Source: Verrucomicrobiota bacterium (lineage in GTDB: Bacteria > Verrucomicrobiota > Verrucomicrobiia > Opitutales > Opitutaceae). Taken from it: a stretch of DNA of 64,000 nucleotides. Positions 52,898-63,077 of the stretch are shown in pieces. The notes below the pieces were generated by a model, which made no database searches, had not been told where the DNA came from, and saw only the letters and a program-made list of their open reading frames with translations. The stretch covers positions 57,625 through 121,624 of the forward strand of contig JACRKC010000095.1 in assembly GCA_016235555.1 (NCBI GenBank), given 5' to 3'. The position numbers and the translations under genes were made by a program. Within the stretch, counting starts at the first letter, position 1. The number at the start of each line of letters is the position of its first letter.

Positions 52898-54092
52898 ACG
52901 GCGTCCAGACGTTGCCTTGCAGCGCCGAGCCGAAACTCGCCGGGCTGATGGGCGTGCTCTTGCCGGTGGCGGTGTCGAGAATGCTGAGACGGCTCTCCGT
53001 CGGCGTGCGCGCCGTGTAGACCAGGTGCCGGCCATCCGCGAGCCAGCTCGGCTCCACGCCGTCGAACGACGCCTTGGAGACCACCTCGGCCTTCCCTTTG
53101 CCAAAGTCATAGACCGCGACCTGGTAGGAGCGACCCACGCGCACCGTGCAGGCGAGCTTGCTGGGATTCGCCCGCGACCAGTCGGGTTCGGCCGCATAGG
53201 TGTAGCCCGCCGAGAGTCGCTGCGGCGCGCCCCCACCCGCGGCCGGGATCACGTAGAGTTGCGGCAGGCTGTCGCCCATCGCGAACACGATGCGCCCGCC
53301 GTCCGGCGACCAGCACGGCGAGGCCTTCGCGAGATCCGAACGCGTGCGCCGCGAGACACCGCGGCCCTGCGCGTCGCTGACGTAGATTTCCGGCGTGCCC
53401 TCGCCCGTGAGCACCATCGCCACCTGCCGGCCGGTCGGGCTGAAGCGCGCGCCGGTGTTGGTGCCCTTGAAGCTCGCGAAGGTCGACCACTGGTTCGACG
53501 CCAGATCGAGCAGGTAGATGTCGGGGAAACCCGACTTGAAGAAGCTCGTGAACAAAATCTTCGAGCCATCCGGCGCCCAGCGCGGCGAGAGCGACTGCGC
53601 GTTGTTCCGCGTGACCTGCTTTACTTCACCCGAGCTGAAAAACAGATCGGAGGTGCAGACCTCCTTCGCGCGTCCGAGGTCGCGAATGAAGGCGAGCCGC
53701 GCGGTGAAGTAGCCCTTGAGGCCGAGACCGTTGGTTTTCTCCACCGCGATGTCGGCCGCGCGCAGCAGCGCCTCGCGGAGCGTCTTGCCGCCGGCGGTCT
53801 CACTTGCCACCGGGCTGCCGCCGAGGCCTTTCGTGACGTCGACGCGCACCTGCGTCGGGCCGGCCGGCGAGAAGCGGATATCGTAGGTGTGGCCGCTCGC
53901 GACGATTTTGTAGCGACCGTGCGTGTTGAACGCCGTGAGTGCGAGCGCGTTGAGCTCCGCCGTCGTGCCCGATACGCGCACGAGCAGCACGCTGCCATCG
54001 ACGGCGACCTCCACGGAACCGAGGCTGCGCTGCGCCAGCGCCGGCGCCGCCACGCACGACAACACCACCATCAAACGAAAAAGAAGATTCAT
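52896..54092 (-). CDS. tolB: TolB-like periplasmic beta-propeller protein
   Basis: 398 residues from ATG at 54092 with a signal peptide ('LFRLMVVLSCVAAPALAQ'). An N-terminal alpha/beta domain ('LREALLRAADIAVEKTNG', 'GYFTARLAFIRDLGRAKEVCTSDL') precedes propeller blades with 'LSPRWAPDGSKILFTSFFKSGFPDIYLLDL', 'ARFSPTGRQVAMVL' and 'PCWSPDGGRIVFA'. Domain order matches TolB of the Tol-Pal envelope system, although tolQRA and pal are not nearby. It shares a terminator with sodA. The assignment as true TolB rather than a TolB-like paralogue is moderate. Confidence 0.82.
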   Translation of the reverse strand: MNLLFRLMVVLSCVAAPALAQRSLGSVEVAVDGSVLLVRVSGTTAELNALALTAFNTHGRYKIVASGHTYDIRFSPAGPTQVRVDVTKGLGGSPVASETAGGKTLREALLRAADIAVEKTNGLGLKGYFTARLAFIRDLGRAKEVCTSDLFFSSGEVKQVTRNNAQSLSPRWAPDGSKILFTSFFKSGFPDIYLLDLASNQWSTFASFKGTNTGARFSPTGRQVAMVLTGEGTPEIYVSDAQGRGVSRRTRSDLAKASPCWSPDGGRIVFAMGDSLPQLYVIPAAGGGAPQRLSAGYTYAAEPDWSRANPSKLACTVRVGRSYQVAVYDFGKGKAEVVSKASFDGVEPSWLADGRHLVYTARTPTESRLSILDTATGKSTPISPASFGSALQGNVWTP

Positions 54093-54208
54093 GTGAAAAA
54101 CGTGCGGAATGGCCCTCCCACCCGCGGGCATTTCTATTTGCACGCCGGCACGTCATCACAACTCTTATTTATTCACAAAACGTCCTTCACCCATCCTCCC
54201 TCATCGCC

Positions 54209-55285
54209 GTGACCGCCGACCAAATCAAAGAGCATCTCAAACAGGTAAAATATCCCGGATTCAGCCGCGACATCGTGTCGTTCGGCATCGTGCGCTCGGC
54301 GGGGATGCTCGACGGCGTCGCGAAGGTTTCGCTCTCGCTCACCACCAGCGATCCGAAGGTGCCGCTGCACCTGAAGACCGAGGTCGAAAAATGCCTGCGC
54401 GCCATCCCCGGCGTGAAGGAGACGCTCGTCGAGGTCGCGGTCGCGCCCGTCAAAGCCGCGCCAGCCGCCGCCGGTGGCAATCTCGCCGGCAACGCCGCCG
54501 CGCCCAAATCCATCCGTCACGCCGTCGCGATCGCGTCGGGCAAGGGCGGTGTGGGCAAGAGCACTTTCGCCGTGAATCTCGCGTGCGCCCTCGCGCAGGT
54601 GCTCGCCGCGCAGGGCCGCGTCAATCGCGTGGGCCTGATGGACTGCGACATCTACGGCCCCAGCGTGCCGCTCATGATCGGATTGCACGGCGCGCGGCCC
54701 GAAGTCGAGGGCGACGCCCTGATCCCGATGGAGCGCCACGGCGTGAAGGTCATGAGCATGGGCTTCCTCGTGGACGACAATACGCCCGTCGTCTGGCGCG
54801 GTCCGATGATCATGAAGACGGTGCAGCAGTTCGTGCAAAACGTGCGCTGGGGCGACCTCGACATCCTCCTCATCGATCTGCCGCCGGGCACCGGCGACGC
54901 GCAGCTCTCGCTCGTGCAGACACTCCCGCTCGACGGCGCGATCATCGTGACGACGCCGCAGCCGGCGGCAACCAACGTCGCGCGCAAGGGCGGCTTGATG
55001 TTCCAGAAGGTCAACGTGCCGCTGCTCGGTGTCGCCGAGAACATGAGTTACTTCCTCGATCCCGCGGGCCGGAAGCACGAGCTCTTCGGCTCGGGCGGCG
55101 GCATCGCCACGGCGGAGAAACTCGGCACGTCGCTGCTCGGCCAGGTGCCGCTCATCCCCGAGATTCGCGAGGGCGGCGACACGGGCACGCCGATCGTGGT
55201 CAGCGCGCCGCAGAGTCCGGCCGGCGAGACGTTCCGCGGCATCGCCGAGACGATGTTGCACCGCTTGGCCAAGTCGGCGGCGTGA
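54209..55285 (+). CDS. mrp: Mrp/NBP35-family P-loop ATPase
   Basis: 358 residues, GTG start. An N-terminal MIP18/DUF59 domain (about 1-85) is followed by a MinD-like ATPase with the deviant Walker A 'GKGGVGKSTFAVNLA', 'DCDIYGPSVP' and 'IDLPPGTGDAQL'. The family carries iron-sulfur clusters to apoproteins. The CxxC found in E. coli ApbC is missing here: 'ENMSYFLDPAGRKHELFGSGGG' (split at the Pro) has no Cys, a variant also known from other phyla, so cluster binding may differ. It diverges from the tolB-like gene. Confidence 0.93.
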   Translation: MTADQIKEHLKQVKYPGFSRDIVSFGIVRSAGMLDGVAKVSLSLTTSDPKVPLHLKTEVEKCLRAIPGVKETLVEVAVAPVKAAPAAAGGNLAGNAAAPKSIRHAVAIASGKGGVGKSTFAVNLACALAQVLAAQGRVNRVGLMDCDIYGPSVPLMIGLHGARPEVEGDALIPMERHGVKVMSMGFLVDDNTPVVWRGPMIMKTVQQFVQNVRWGDLDILLIDLPPGTGDAQLSLVQTLPLDGAIIVTTPQPAATNVARKGGLMFQKVNVPLLGVAENMSYFLDPAGRKHELFGSGGGIATAEKLGTSLLGQVPLIPEIREGGDTGTPIVVSAPQSPAGETFRGIAETMLHRLAKSAA

Positions 55286-55316
55286 CGAATGTAACATTCG
55301 GGAAAAATTGCGGGCA

Positions 55317-55346
55317 TTGACAGCGCCCCGCGCGTTGCTCTCATAA
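55317..55346 (+). promoter_or_regulatory. Possible sigma-70 promoter
   Basis: TTGACA at 55317-55322 and a weak -10 candidate (TCATAA or CATAAC) 18-19 bases on, upstream of the small gene at 55365. The -35 box is perfect, the -10 poor. Confidence 0.3.
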
Positions 55347-55364
55347 CCATCCGTGCTGCTCGCA

Positions 55365-55637
55365 ATGTCTTCTCCTTCCACCGAGAACTCGAACTCCCGC
55401 GAATTCGTCAAGCAGTCCAGTCTCTATCAAGAGTTCCTGGCAGAGCGGGAGGAGATCTTGAAGCACAAGTGGCTCGAATCCGAGCGGCTCGGCTACGACA
55501 TCGGCTTCGAGCGCGCGTTGCTCGACTGGATCCGCAAGCACCGCGAAGGCTGGCGCGCCGCGCGCCGCCAGCAGCAGGGCCCGGCCGGCGGCTCGGCCTC
55601 GCCGTTTGCGACCTCGGTCGCTGAGAAAAAAATCTGA
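55365..55637 (+). CDS. Small conserved-looking protein with HKW-SE-DIG motif
   Basis: 90 residues from ATG at 55365 (GTG 55353 possible). The core 'EEILKHKWLESERLGYDIGFERALLDWIRKHREGWR' (positions about 31-66) is a charged helical motif. A similar 'HKW-x2-SE-x2-G-x-D-[IV]-G' pattern occurs at the C-terminus of DUF4032 proteins, from memory. There is no signal peptide. The tail is Ala/Gly/Ser-rich. Function unknown. Confidence 0.65.
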   Translation: MSSPSTENSNSREFVKQSSLYQEFLAEREEILKHKWLESERLGYDIGFERALLDWIRKHREGWRAARRQQQGPAGGSASPFATSVAEKKI

Positions 55638-55648
55638 GGTTGTTTTTT

Positions 55649-55698
55649 GTGGGAGGGGCTTTACGCCCCGACGAGTCGCGGGGTAGACCCGCTCCCAC
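55649..55698. repeat. REP-like double hairpin with GTGGGAG/CTCCCAC foot
   Basis: GTGGGAG-GGGCTTTACGCCCC and CGGGGTAGACCCG-CTCCCAC: two hairpins inside seven-base inverted ends. Same architecture as the GTAG-footed repeats but a different foot. Confidence 0.7.
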
Positions 55699-55743
55699 CC
55701 TCAAACCAGCGCGTTGAGGTCCACGCGCTCCACCCGCCGAAAA

Positions 55744-55775
55744 CAAAAAGGCCGGGCACGCGGCCCGGCCGGAAA
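55744..55775 (-). terminator. Intrinsic terminator of rpmG
   Basis: GGCCGGGC-ACGCG-GCCCGGCC stem flanked by AAAAA on the left, which is a T-run on the minus strand. It lies 27 bases after the rpmG stop. Confidence 0.85.
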
Positions 55776-55801
55776 AATCACGATGCTGCGGGAGCAGAGC
55801 C

Positions 55802-55966
55802 TTACTTGATCTCCTTGTGGAGCGTGTGCCGCTTCAGGTGCGGGTTGTATTTCTTCTTCTCGATGCGCTCCGTGACGGTCTTCTTGTTGCGGAACGTGAG
55901 GTAACGCGAGACGGGTTTGCCCTCTTTCTTGGCTTCAGTGCATTCCAAAGTGACGAGTTCTTGCAT
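55802..55966 (-). CDS. rpmG: Ribosomal protein bL33
   Basis: 54 residues from ATG 55966 to TAA 55802. The sequence begins '[20 protein letters not shown]' and continues '[20 protein letters not shown]', '[14 protein letters not shown]', a clear bL33. The Zn-binding Cys pairs are absent (a single Cys remains), so this is the C-minus, Zn-independent type. It is followed by its own terminator. Confidence 0.94.
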   Translation of the reverse strand: MQELVTLECTEAKKEGKPVSRYLTFRNKKTVTERIEKKKYNPHLKRHTLHKEIK

Positions 55967-56036
55967 GGGTTAAATGGATTGAAGGGTCAGGAGGAAAGGC
56001 CCTGCCCCAGCCGGCGCAACCCCAAAGTTGGGAAGT

Positions 56037-57380
56037 TTACCGCCGCTTTTCCGTGAGCGGCAGCATCACGCCCTGCCGGAACAGCGTCACCTGCGCCGTG
56101 CTCGACGAGACCACGATCGAAATGCAATTCGCTGCCACGCTGATGGCTGCGGCTGCGGCATGCCGGCTGCCGAGGCCGCTCGGCAGACTGAAATTCGTAT
56201 CCGTGGCCTGAATCAGGCTGCCCGCCGACTCCACCACGCCATCGCCCCGGATGATGAAGGCGCCGTCGATCGAGGAGAATTCCTTCACGGTCTCATCCAT
56301 GAACGGGTTGAGGATGTTCCGGTCCTCCTCCTTGTAGCCGAAGAACGGGTTGAGCACGAGCGGCTTGGTGAGCGTGGCGACCTTCTCGTTGTCGCCGACC
56401 ACGAACAGGCACCCGACCGGCCGGCCCTCGCGGCCCTCCACCGCGAGCTCCGTCGCGACGCCGATCACCCGCTCGAGCACTTCGGGCTTCACGTCCTCGG
56501 GCAACAGGTCCGCCGGTGCACCGGTGAGCAACGCCTGAAACTCGCGCTCGATGTCGACGACGACGAGCGTGTCGAACTGGTTGCTGCCCGTCATGCCGTC
56601 GAGGCAGCAGATGCGGTCCGTGAACTTGATCACGCCGCGGGTGAGTGCGACGAGCACGGCGCTGCGAAGCTGGGCCATGCGCTGGTTGGAAAATGTCCGC
56701 ACCTGGATCGTCTCGGCAAAGGCCTTCTCGTCCGCGCCGGGCTCGATGGGGTTGCGCGTGACAAGGATGGTCTTGAGCTTCGACTCGATCGCGCCGCGCT
56801 CGATGCCGCCGACAAACGTGTCGCCGAAGACCATGATCGCGGTGCAATCCGCGCCCTTGGCGACGCGTTCCGCCTCGCGAAACATGAGCTTGTTGACGCG
56901 GTTCTGCTGCGCCTGCACCGGCCGGATACCACCGAAGCCGCCGACCAGCCGCTCGTGCAGTGTATCGAGATCGGCCGCGTTGATCAGACTGTCGACCAAC
57001 TCCTTCTCCTTCACCTGCCGGGCGATCGAAGCGAGCACTTGCAGGTAATCGCGGGCATTCTCGCCGGCGATGAGCATCAAAATCAGGTGCACCCGCTCTT
57101 CTTCGAGCGCCCCGTCGTGCCGGATGCCCACGCGGCTGCGGCCGATGGCGAGGATGTAGCGCCGGCTCATCTTCACGCGCACGTGCGGGAGCGCGACGCC
57201 GAGGCCGAGATAGGTCGTCATCGTGCTCTCGCGGGCGAGCAGGCCCTTGAGCAGCGCCTCCGGCTTCAGGTCCGGAAAGCTCCCGACGCACACGCCGAGC
57301 AGCTCCTGCAACGCGCCTTCCAGATCGTGACTCCGCAGGTCGACGATGCGGCTGCGGGCGATGATTTTGTCGAGGCGCAT
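56037..57380 (-). CDS. PtsN-like EIIA domain fused to a CdaZ-like diadenylate cyclase
   Basis: 447 residues. Residues 1-150 are a PTS EIIA type-2 domain; 'GLGVALPHVRV' holds His66, the phosphoacceptor position of PtsN. Residues 165-260 ('ADCTAIMVFGDTFVGGIERG', 'KLKTILVTRNP') resemble the pyruvate-kinase C-terminal-like module that precedes the cyclase in CdaZ proteins. Residues 300-440 are a DisA_N-type domain with 'DGAFIIRGDG' (DGA 372-374) and 'GLGSRHAAAAA' (RHAAA in place of RHRAA); the later 'VSSSTAQVT' lacks the Glu of the usual 'SEETG'. It should make cyclic di-AMP, possibly controlled by EIIA phosphorylation. Both points are inferences. It lies downstream of nuoA, about 107 bases away. 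Confidence 0.85.
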   Translation of the reverse strand: MRLDKIIARSRIVDLRSHDLEGALQELLGVCVGSFPDLKPEALLKGLLARESTMTTYLGLGVALPHVRVKMSRRYILAIGRSRVGIRHDGALEEERVHLILMLIAGENARDYLQVLASIARQVKEKELVDSLINAADLDTLHERLVGGFGGIRPVQAQQNRVNKLMFREAERVAKGADCTAIMVFGDTFVGGIERGAIESKLKTILVTRNPIEPGADEKAFAETIQVRTFSNQRMAQLRSAVLVALTRGVIKFTDRICCLDGMTGSNQFDTLVVVDIEREFQALLTGAPADLLPEDVKPEVLERVIGVATELAVEGREGRPVGCLFVVGDNEKVATLTKPLVLNPFFGYKEEDRNILNPFMDETVKEFSSIDGAFIIRGDGVVESAGSLIQATDTNFSLPSGLGSRHAAAAAISVAANCISIVVSSSTAQVTLFRQGVMLPLTEKRR

Positions 57381-57389
57381 GGGGTCAGA

Positions 57390-57479
57390 GTTGAGAGCTG
57401 AGAGTTGAGGGTTGAGAGCTAAATACCGGAGAAGGTTTCGCTGACGGTGCCTTGGCTCTCAGCTCTAAACTCTCAACTT
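57390..57479. repeat. TTGAGAGC-type inverted repeat
   Basis: AGTTGAGAGCTGAGAGTTGA on the left and TTGGCTCTCAGCTCTAAACT, CTCAACTT on the right are imperfect inverted copies filling the gap between the nuoA stop and the EIIA-cyclase start. A related TTGAACGTTGAAAGTTGAGCG block lies at 19706-19726. Confidence 0.55.
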
Positions 57480-57486
57480 CACCGCC

Positions 57487-57861
57487 TCACTTCTCCCACT
57501 CCAGCGCGCCCTTCTTGATCTCGTAGACGAGGCCAAGCACGAGGACGCCGAGGAAAAACAGCACCGGTCCCAGGATCGCGATCTGGTTGGCGAGAAATTC
57601 GCGGTAAATGAACGTCCACGGCACCAGAATCACGACCTCGAGATCGAAGAGCATGAAGAGCAGCGCCGTGAGGTAGAATTTCACCGAGAACCGCGTGTGC
57701 ACGAGCCCCTCGCCGGCGATGCCGCATTCGTAAGCCGAGTCCTTGATCTTCGAACCCTTCGCCCGTTGACCAAAGAGATGGCTGGCCGCGATCACGCCAC
57801 CGGTGATCGCGGCGGCGAGCAGGACTTGGATGAGAAACGGAAGATACGCGGAGGCGGTCAT
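57487..57861 (-). CDS. nuoA: NADH-quinone oxidoreductase subunit A
   Basis: 124 residues from ATG at 57861 with three membrane helices. 'KDSAYECGIAGEGLVHTRFSVKFYLTALLFMLFDLEVVIL' (split by the helix start) contains the conserved E-C-G loop and F-D-x-E of NuoA. Part of respiratory complex I. The gene stands alone: neither neighbour is a nuo gene, whereas nuoA usually opens a nuoABCD operon. Confidence 0.94.
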   Translation of the reverse strand: MTASAYLPFLIQVLLAAAITGGVIAASHLFGQRAKGSKIKDSAYECGIAGEGLVHTRFSVKFYLTALLFMLFDLEVVILVPWTFIYREFLANQIAILGPVLFFLGVLVLGLVYEIKKGALEWEK

Positions 57862-57919
57862 GCGTTGGACGAGGGACAATTCCGTCCCAGTGCCGGCACC
57901 GCCGCAAGAGGGAAGTTTT

Positions 57920-57990
57920 TGTAGCGGCGGTCGATGACCGCCGACGGAACCTCCAGCCACAGCGTCCGGCGGTCACAGACCGCCGCTACA
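57920..57990. repeat. REP palindrome with GTAG/CTAC foot, CGGCGG family
   Basis: TGTAGCGGCGGTCGATGACC at the left and GGTCACAGACCGCCGCTACA at the right; arms of 24 bases match with two mismatches. A second copy lies at 62997-63077. It occupies the gap between the nuoA start and the next gene's stop. Confidence 0.85.
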
Positions 57991-57993
57991 GCG

Positions 57994-59025
57994 TCACTCC
58001 TCCACGCGGATGATCTTCGCGAGTTTGGTCTTCGTCGAACCCACGCCCAGCGTCTCGGCGAACTCCAACGTGCGGATATCCTCATCGAGATTCTCGAACC
58101 CGGACTGCTTGCGGTGGGCGTTGATCCGGTCGCGCATGAGCGCATCCATCATGACCGGGTCGTTGCTCAGCCAGACGACCGGCTCGGAGACGGTGTAGAG
58201 CGAATTGAAGAACGGTCCGCCGATGAACTGGTAGTGCTCCAGGCTCGCGATGGTGCAGGACCACGTCTGCCGCAGTTCGGGGATGGCGCTCATTTCGGCG
58301 ACGGCCGCGGGCGCGTTGGCGGGCGAGCGGAAGAAGCGCGCGGTGTTGGAGGCGTTCCAGAGCGTGGCGTTCACCAGCGCGCCGTTGACGCCGAGCGTCG
58401 GGTGATCGGTGTAGACCGGCAGATTGATCCAGAAATCGGCGTCAAGGAACAGCGGCGTGGCGAGGAAACTCTTGCGATCCTCGTCCTTGGTGGAGCTGTT
58501 CGGCGCGTCCTTGGTCTGTTTCTCGGCGAAGATCGGGTCGAAGCGCTGCGGGAGCGGCGAGTCGTAGAACCACACGGGGTCGTAGTAGCGGTTCGACTCG
58601 AGCACGTAGACCGCGTGGTCCTTGAACGGGGTCTTGCCCGAGGCGAGCGACGGCAGGTAGCCGGTCATACGGAGGCGCAGGGCATTGAGGCCGACCAAAA
58701 AAACATTTTTCGATTCAAACCCGCGCCGCTCGAGCGAGGCGATCACGGCTTTGACGAGCTTCACGGGCGTGGCCATGCCGGGCCCGGAATCGGTGTAGAT
58801 TTTCAGGCCGACCTTCTTTTTCGGGCCGGGCGCGAGCTTCCGGTTGGTGGCCGCCTCGTAGGTGGCAATGAGCTTTTCGACCTGCCGCTCATAGCTGGCT
58901 TCGTCGAAATTGCCCAACCGCACCTGCCAGACCGGCTCGGCCGGAGCGGATTTTGACGAAGGCGTGGCCGCGGCGGAAAACGAGACGGCCGAAACCAGGC
59001 AAAGAAGAGTGAGGAGCGGGCGCAT
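57994..59025 (-). CDS. Exported DUF362-like protein
   Basis: 343 residues with signal peptide ('LLTLLCLVSAVSFSAAA'). 'KKVGLKIYTDSGPGMATPVKLVKAVIASLERRGF' (split by the Gly-Pro turn), 'FWINLPVYTDHPTLGVNGALVNAT' and 'SEPVVWLSNDPVMMDALMRDRI' resemble DUF362 proteins. No Fe-S ferredoxin Cys cluster, which some DUF362 proteins carry, is present. Function unknown. It diverges from dnaG and seems to be transcribed alone. Confidence 0.7.
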   Translation of the reverse strand: MRPLLTLLCLVSAVSFSAAATPSSKSAPAEPVWQVRLGNFDEASYERQVEKLIATYEAATNRKLAPGPKKKVGLKIYTDSGPGMATPVKLVKAVIASLERRGFESKNVFLVGLNALRLRMTGYLPSLASGKTPFKDHAVYVLESNRYYDPVWFYDSPLPQRFDPIFAEKQTKDAPNSSTKDEDRKSFLATPLFLDADFWINLPVYTDHPTLGVNGALVNATLWNASNTARFFRSPANAPAAVAEMSAIPELRQTWSCTIASLEHYQFIGGPFFNSLYTVSEPVVWLSNDPVMMDALMRDRINAHRKQSGFENLDEDIRTLEFAETLGVGSTKTKLAKIIRVEE

Positions 59026-59192
59026 GGAGGGAGATTATGTCGCCTTGCGGCGGACGAAGTTTCCTCGACGAGCGAGAAACTGCCGCGAGGGGCGGCGAAC
59101 TTGACAGCCGGGTGGGCGGGTTGAAAGTGCATTCTTCGCTGCGCGCCGCGCCTGTTCCCGTGGGGTGTTGCCGGCGTTTCCTCCACCGCCAC

Positions 59193-61064
59193 ATGCCCGT
59201 CATCAAGCCCACCTGCGTCCGCGACCTGAAGCTGCGCGTGAACCTCGCCGACGTGGTCTCGCGCATGGTCACGCTGCGCAAGGCGGGCGGCGCCCGGCTG
59301 AAGGGCTTGTGCCCGTTTCACAACGAGAAGACGCCGTCGTTTCACGTCGATGCCGACAAAGGTTTCTACAAATGCTTCGGCTGCGGCAAGGCGGGCGACG
59401 CGATCACGTTCGTGCGCGAAACCGAACAACTCAATTTCACCGAGGCCATCGAGGCGCTCGGCAAGCGCTTCGGCATCGTCATCGAATACGAGGAGGGCTC
59501 CGGCGGCCCGAGCACCGCGGATCGCACGTTGCGGCAGGAGGTCTTCGATCTGCACGAGGTCGCGGCGGACCATTTCTTCCAGGCATTCAAGGCGCACGAT
59601 GCGACCGGCGACTTCATGCGCTCGTTGTGGATGGAGCAGCGGAAATTCCCCGCGGAATTGGCCGATGAGTTCAAGATCGGTGCGGTCGATGCCGACGGCG
59701 GCGGACTCGGCGGGGCGCTGCTGCGACGGAAATTTTCCGAGGAAGCGCTGCGGCGCTGCGGGCTGTTTTTCATCTACGACGATGCGGCGATCACGCTCCC
59801 CGCGCTGCGTCCGCGCTTCCGCGGCCGCCTGATGATCCCCATTCGCGACCATCAGGGCCGCGTGTGCGCATTCACGGCGCGCCAGACCACGCTCACGCCC
59901 GACGACGATCCGGCGCGGGAGGCAAAATATGTGAACTCGCCCGAGACGCCCGTGTTCACGAAGGGCAACCTCCTCTTCAACCTCGACCGGGCGCGCACGC
60001 AGGTCGGCGAGGGCAAGCCGTTCGTGATGGTCGAGGGCCAGCTCGACGCGCTGCGCTGCTGGTCCGTCGGGCTCAAGACCGCCATCGCCCCACAGGGCAC
60101 TTCGATCACCGAAAGCCAGCTCGTGCTGCTCCGCCGCTATCACACGCAGGTGGAATGCTTCTTCGACAGCGACGCTGCCGGGCAGAAAGCCGCGCTGCGT
60201 TTTCTGCCGATGGCGCTCAAGGCCGGCCTCGAGGTGCGTTTCCTCACGCTGGCCGGCGCGAGCAAGCTCGACCCGGATTTGTTGTTTCTCGAAAGCGGCC
60301 CGGAGCGCGCGCATGAAGTCTATCGCGGGCTGAATCGGGAAACCGCGATGGCGTTTGCCTGCCGCGCGGCCCTGCCGGAAGTCGCCGGGGCCTCGCCCGA
60401 AGCGAAGTCGCGCGCCGCCCAGTCGGTGTTCGAGATCATCGCCAACGCCGAGAGCGAGGTTTCGCGCTCGGAGTTCGTAAACGAAACCGCGGCCCACCTG
60501 CGTCTCCCGGTTGCGGCCCTCCAGCGGGACTTTCAGGGCTTCAGCGCGCGACCGGGACGGCCGGCCGCCGCCCGCCCCGCCGGCGAGCCCACTTTCCCTC
60601 CCCCCGCGCAAGCCGCTGCCTCGCACACGCCGGAACAACATCTGTTGATGTTGCTGCTTCACTTTGAGGCCCTCGGTCCGCCCCTGAGCGCGTCGCTGCC
60701 CCACGACTGGATCGATACGGGGCATGTCGCCGGGGCCCTGTTGAATCGATTCATCGCCGAGTTCGAGCAGAACAATTGGCCCGGCCGCGATCATCTGGAG
60801 ACGCTGCTCGAGTCCGACGCCGAACGCGCTCTCATCGCGACCCTGTTGTTCGAGACTCCCGCCATCGACGATCCGGCGAAGGTCGCCGCCGAAGGCCTGC
60901 GCCAGCTCCGCGCCCGCGCGCTCGAACCGGAACTGAGGAAAATCGAGCTTGCTTTGGCTACCCCCGGTGCGGACGGTGATTCTGACCCGATTTCGCTCTT
61001 GAAACGCCGCTCCGAAATTCAGCGTCAGCTACGCCAGCCAATCAGTCTGCCAGCGAATTTTTGA
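59193..61064 (+). CDS. dnaG: DNA primase
   Basis: 623 residues from ATG at 59193 ('MPVIKPTCVRDLKLRVNLAD'). The CHC2 zinc-binding domain has C40-x2-H43 and C61-x2-C64 ('CPFHNEKTPSF', 'CFGCGKAGDAI'). The RNA polymerase core domain follows ('GRLMIPIRDHQGRVCAFTAR', 'YVNSPETPVFTKGNLLFNL'), and the TOPRIM part has 'VMVEGQLDALRCW' and 'FFDSDAAGQKAA'. The C-terminal helical domain should bind the DnaB helicase. It is upstream of rpoD by 69 bases, the classic macromolecular-synthesis arrangement. Confidence 0.96.
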   Translation: MPVIKPTCVRDLKLRVNLADVVSRMVTLRKAGGARLKGLCPFHNEKTPSFHVDADKGFYKCFGCGKAGDAITFVRETEQLNFTEAIEALGKRFGIVIEYEEGSGGPSTADRTLRQEVFDLHEVAADHFFQAFKAHDATGDFMRSLWMEQRKFPAELADEFKIGAVDADGGGLGGALLRRKFSEEALRRCGLFFIYDDAAITLPALRPRFRGRLMIPIRDHQGRVCAFTARQTTLTPDDDPAREAKYVNSPETPVFTKGNLLFNLDRARTQVGEGKPFVMVEGQLDALRCWSVGLKTAIAPQGTSITESQLVLLRRYHTQVECFFDSDAAGQKAALRFLPMALKAGLEVRFLTLAGASKLDPDLLFLESGPERAHEVYRGLNRETAMAFACRAALPEVAGASPEAKSRAAQSVFEIIANAESEVSRSEFVNETAAHLRLPVAALQRDFQGFSARPGRPAAARPAGEPTFPPPAQAAASHTPEQHLLMLLLHFEALGPPLSASLPHDWIDTGHVAGALLNRFIAEFEQNNWPGRDHLETLLESDAERALIATLLFETPAIDDPAKVAAEGLRQLRARALEPELRKIELALATPGADGDSDPISLLKRRSEIQRQLRQPISLPANF

Positions 61065-61133
61065 GCCATTTTGTCGCTTTCAGGCAAAAACGGCCACTTT
61101 TTCGCGTATTTATAGAGACCCTTTCATCACAAC

Positions 61134-62993
<1,860 letters not shown>

Positions 62994-62996
62994 CGT

Positions 62997-63077
62997 TGTA
63001 GCGGCGGCCTATGACCGCCGAAACGAATGACTTTTGCGTCACGCCCGCCGAAACGGCGGTCACAGACCGCCGCTACA
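62997..63077. repeat. REP palindrome with GTAG/CTAC foot, CGGCGG family, copy 2
   Basis: TGTAGCGGCGGCCTATGACC at the left and GGTCACAGACCGCCGCTACA at the right, the right end identical to that of the copy at 57920. It contains the ATG of the following lipoprotein gene. Confidence 0.85.
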
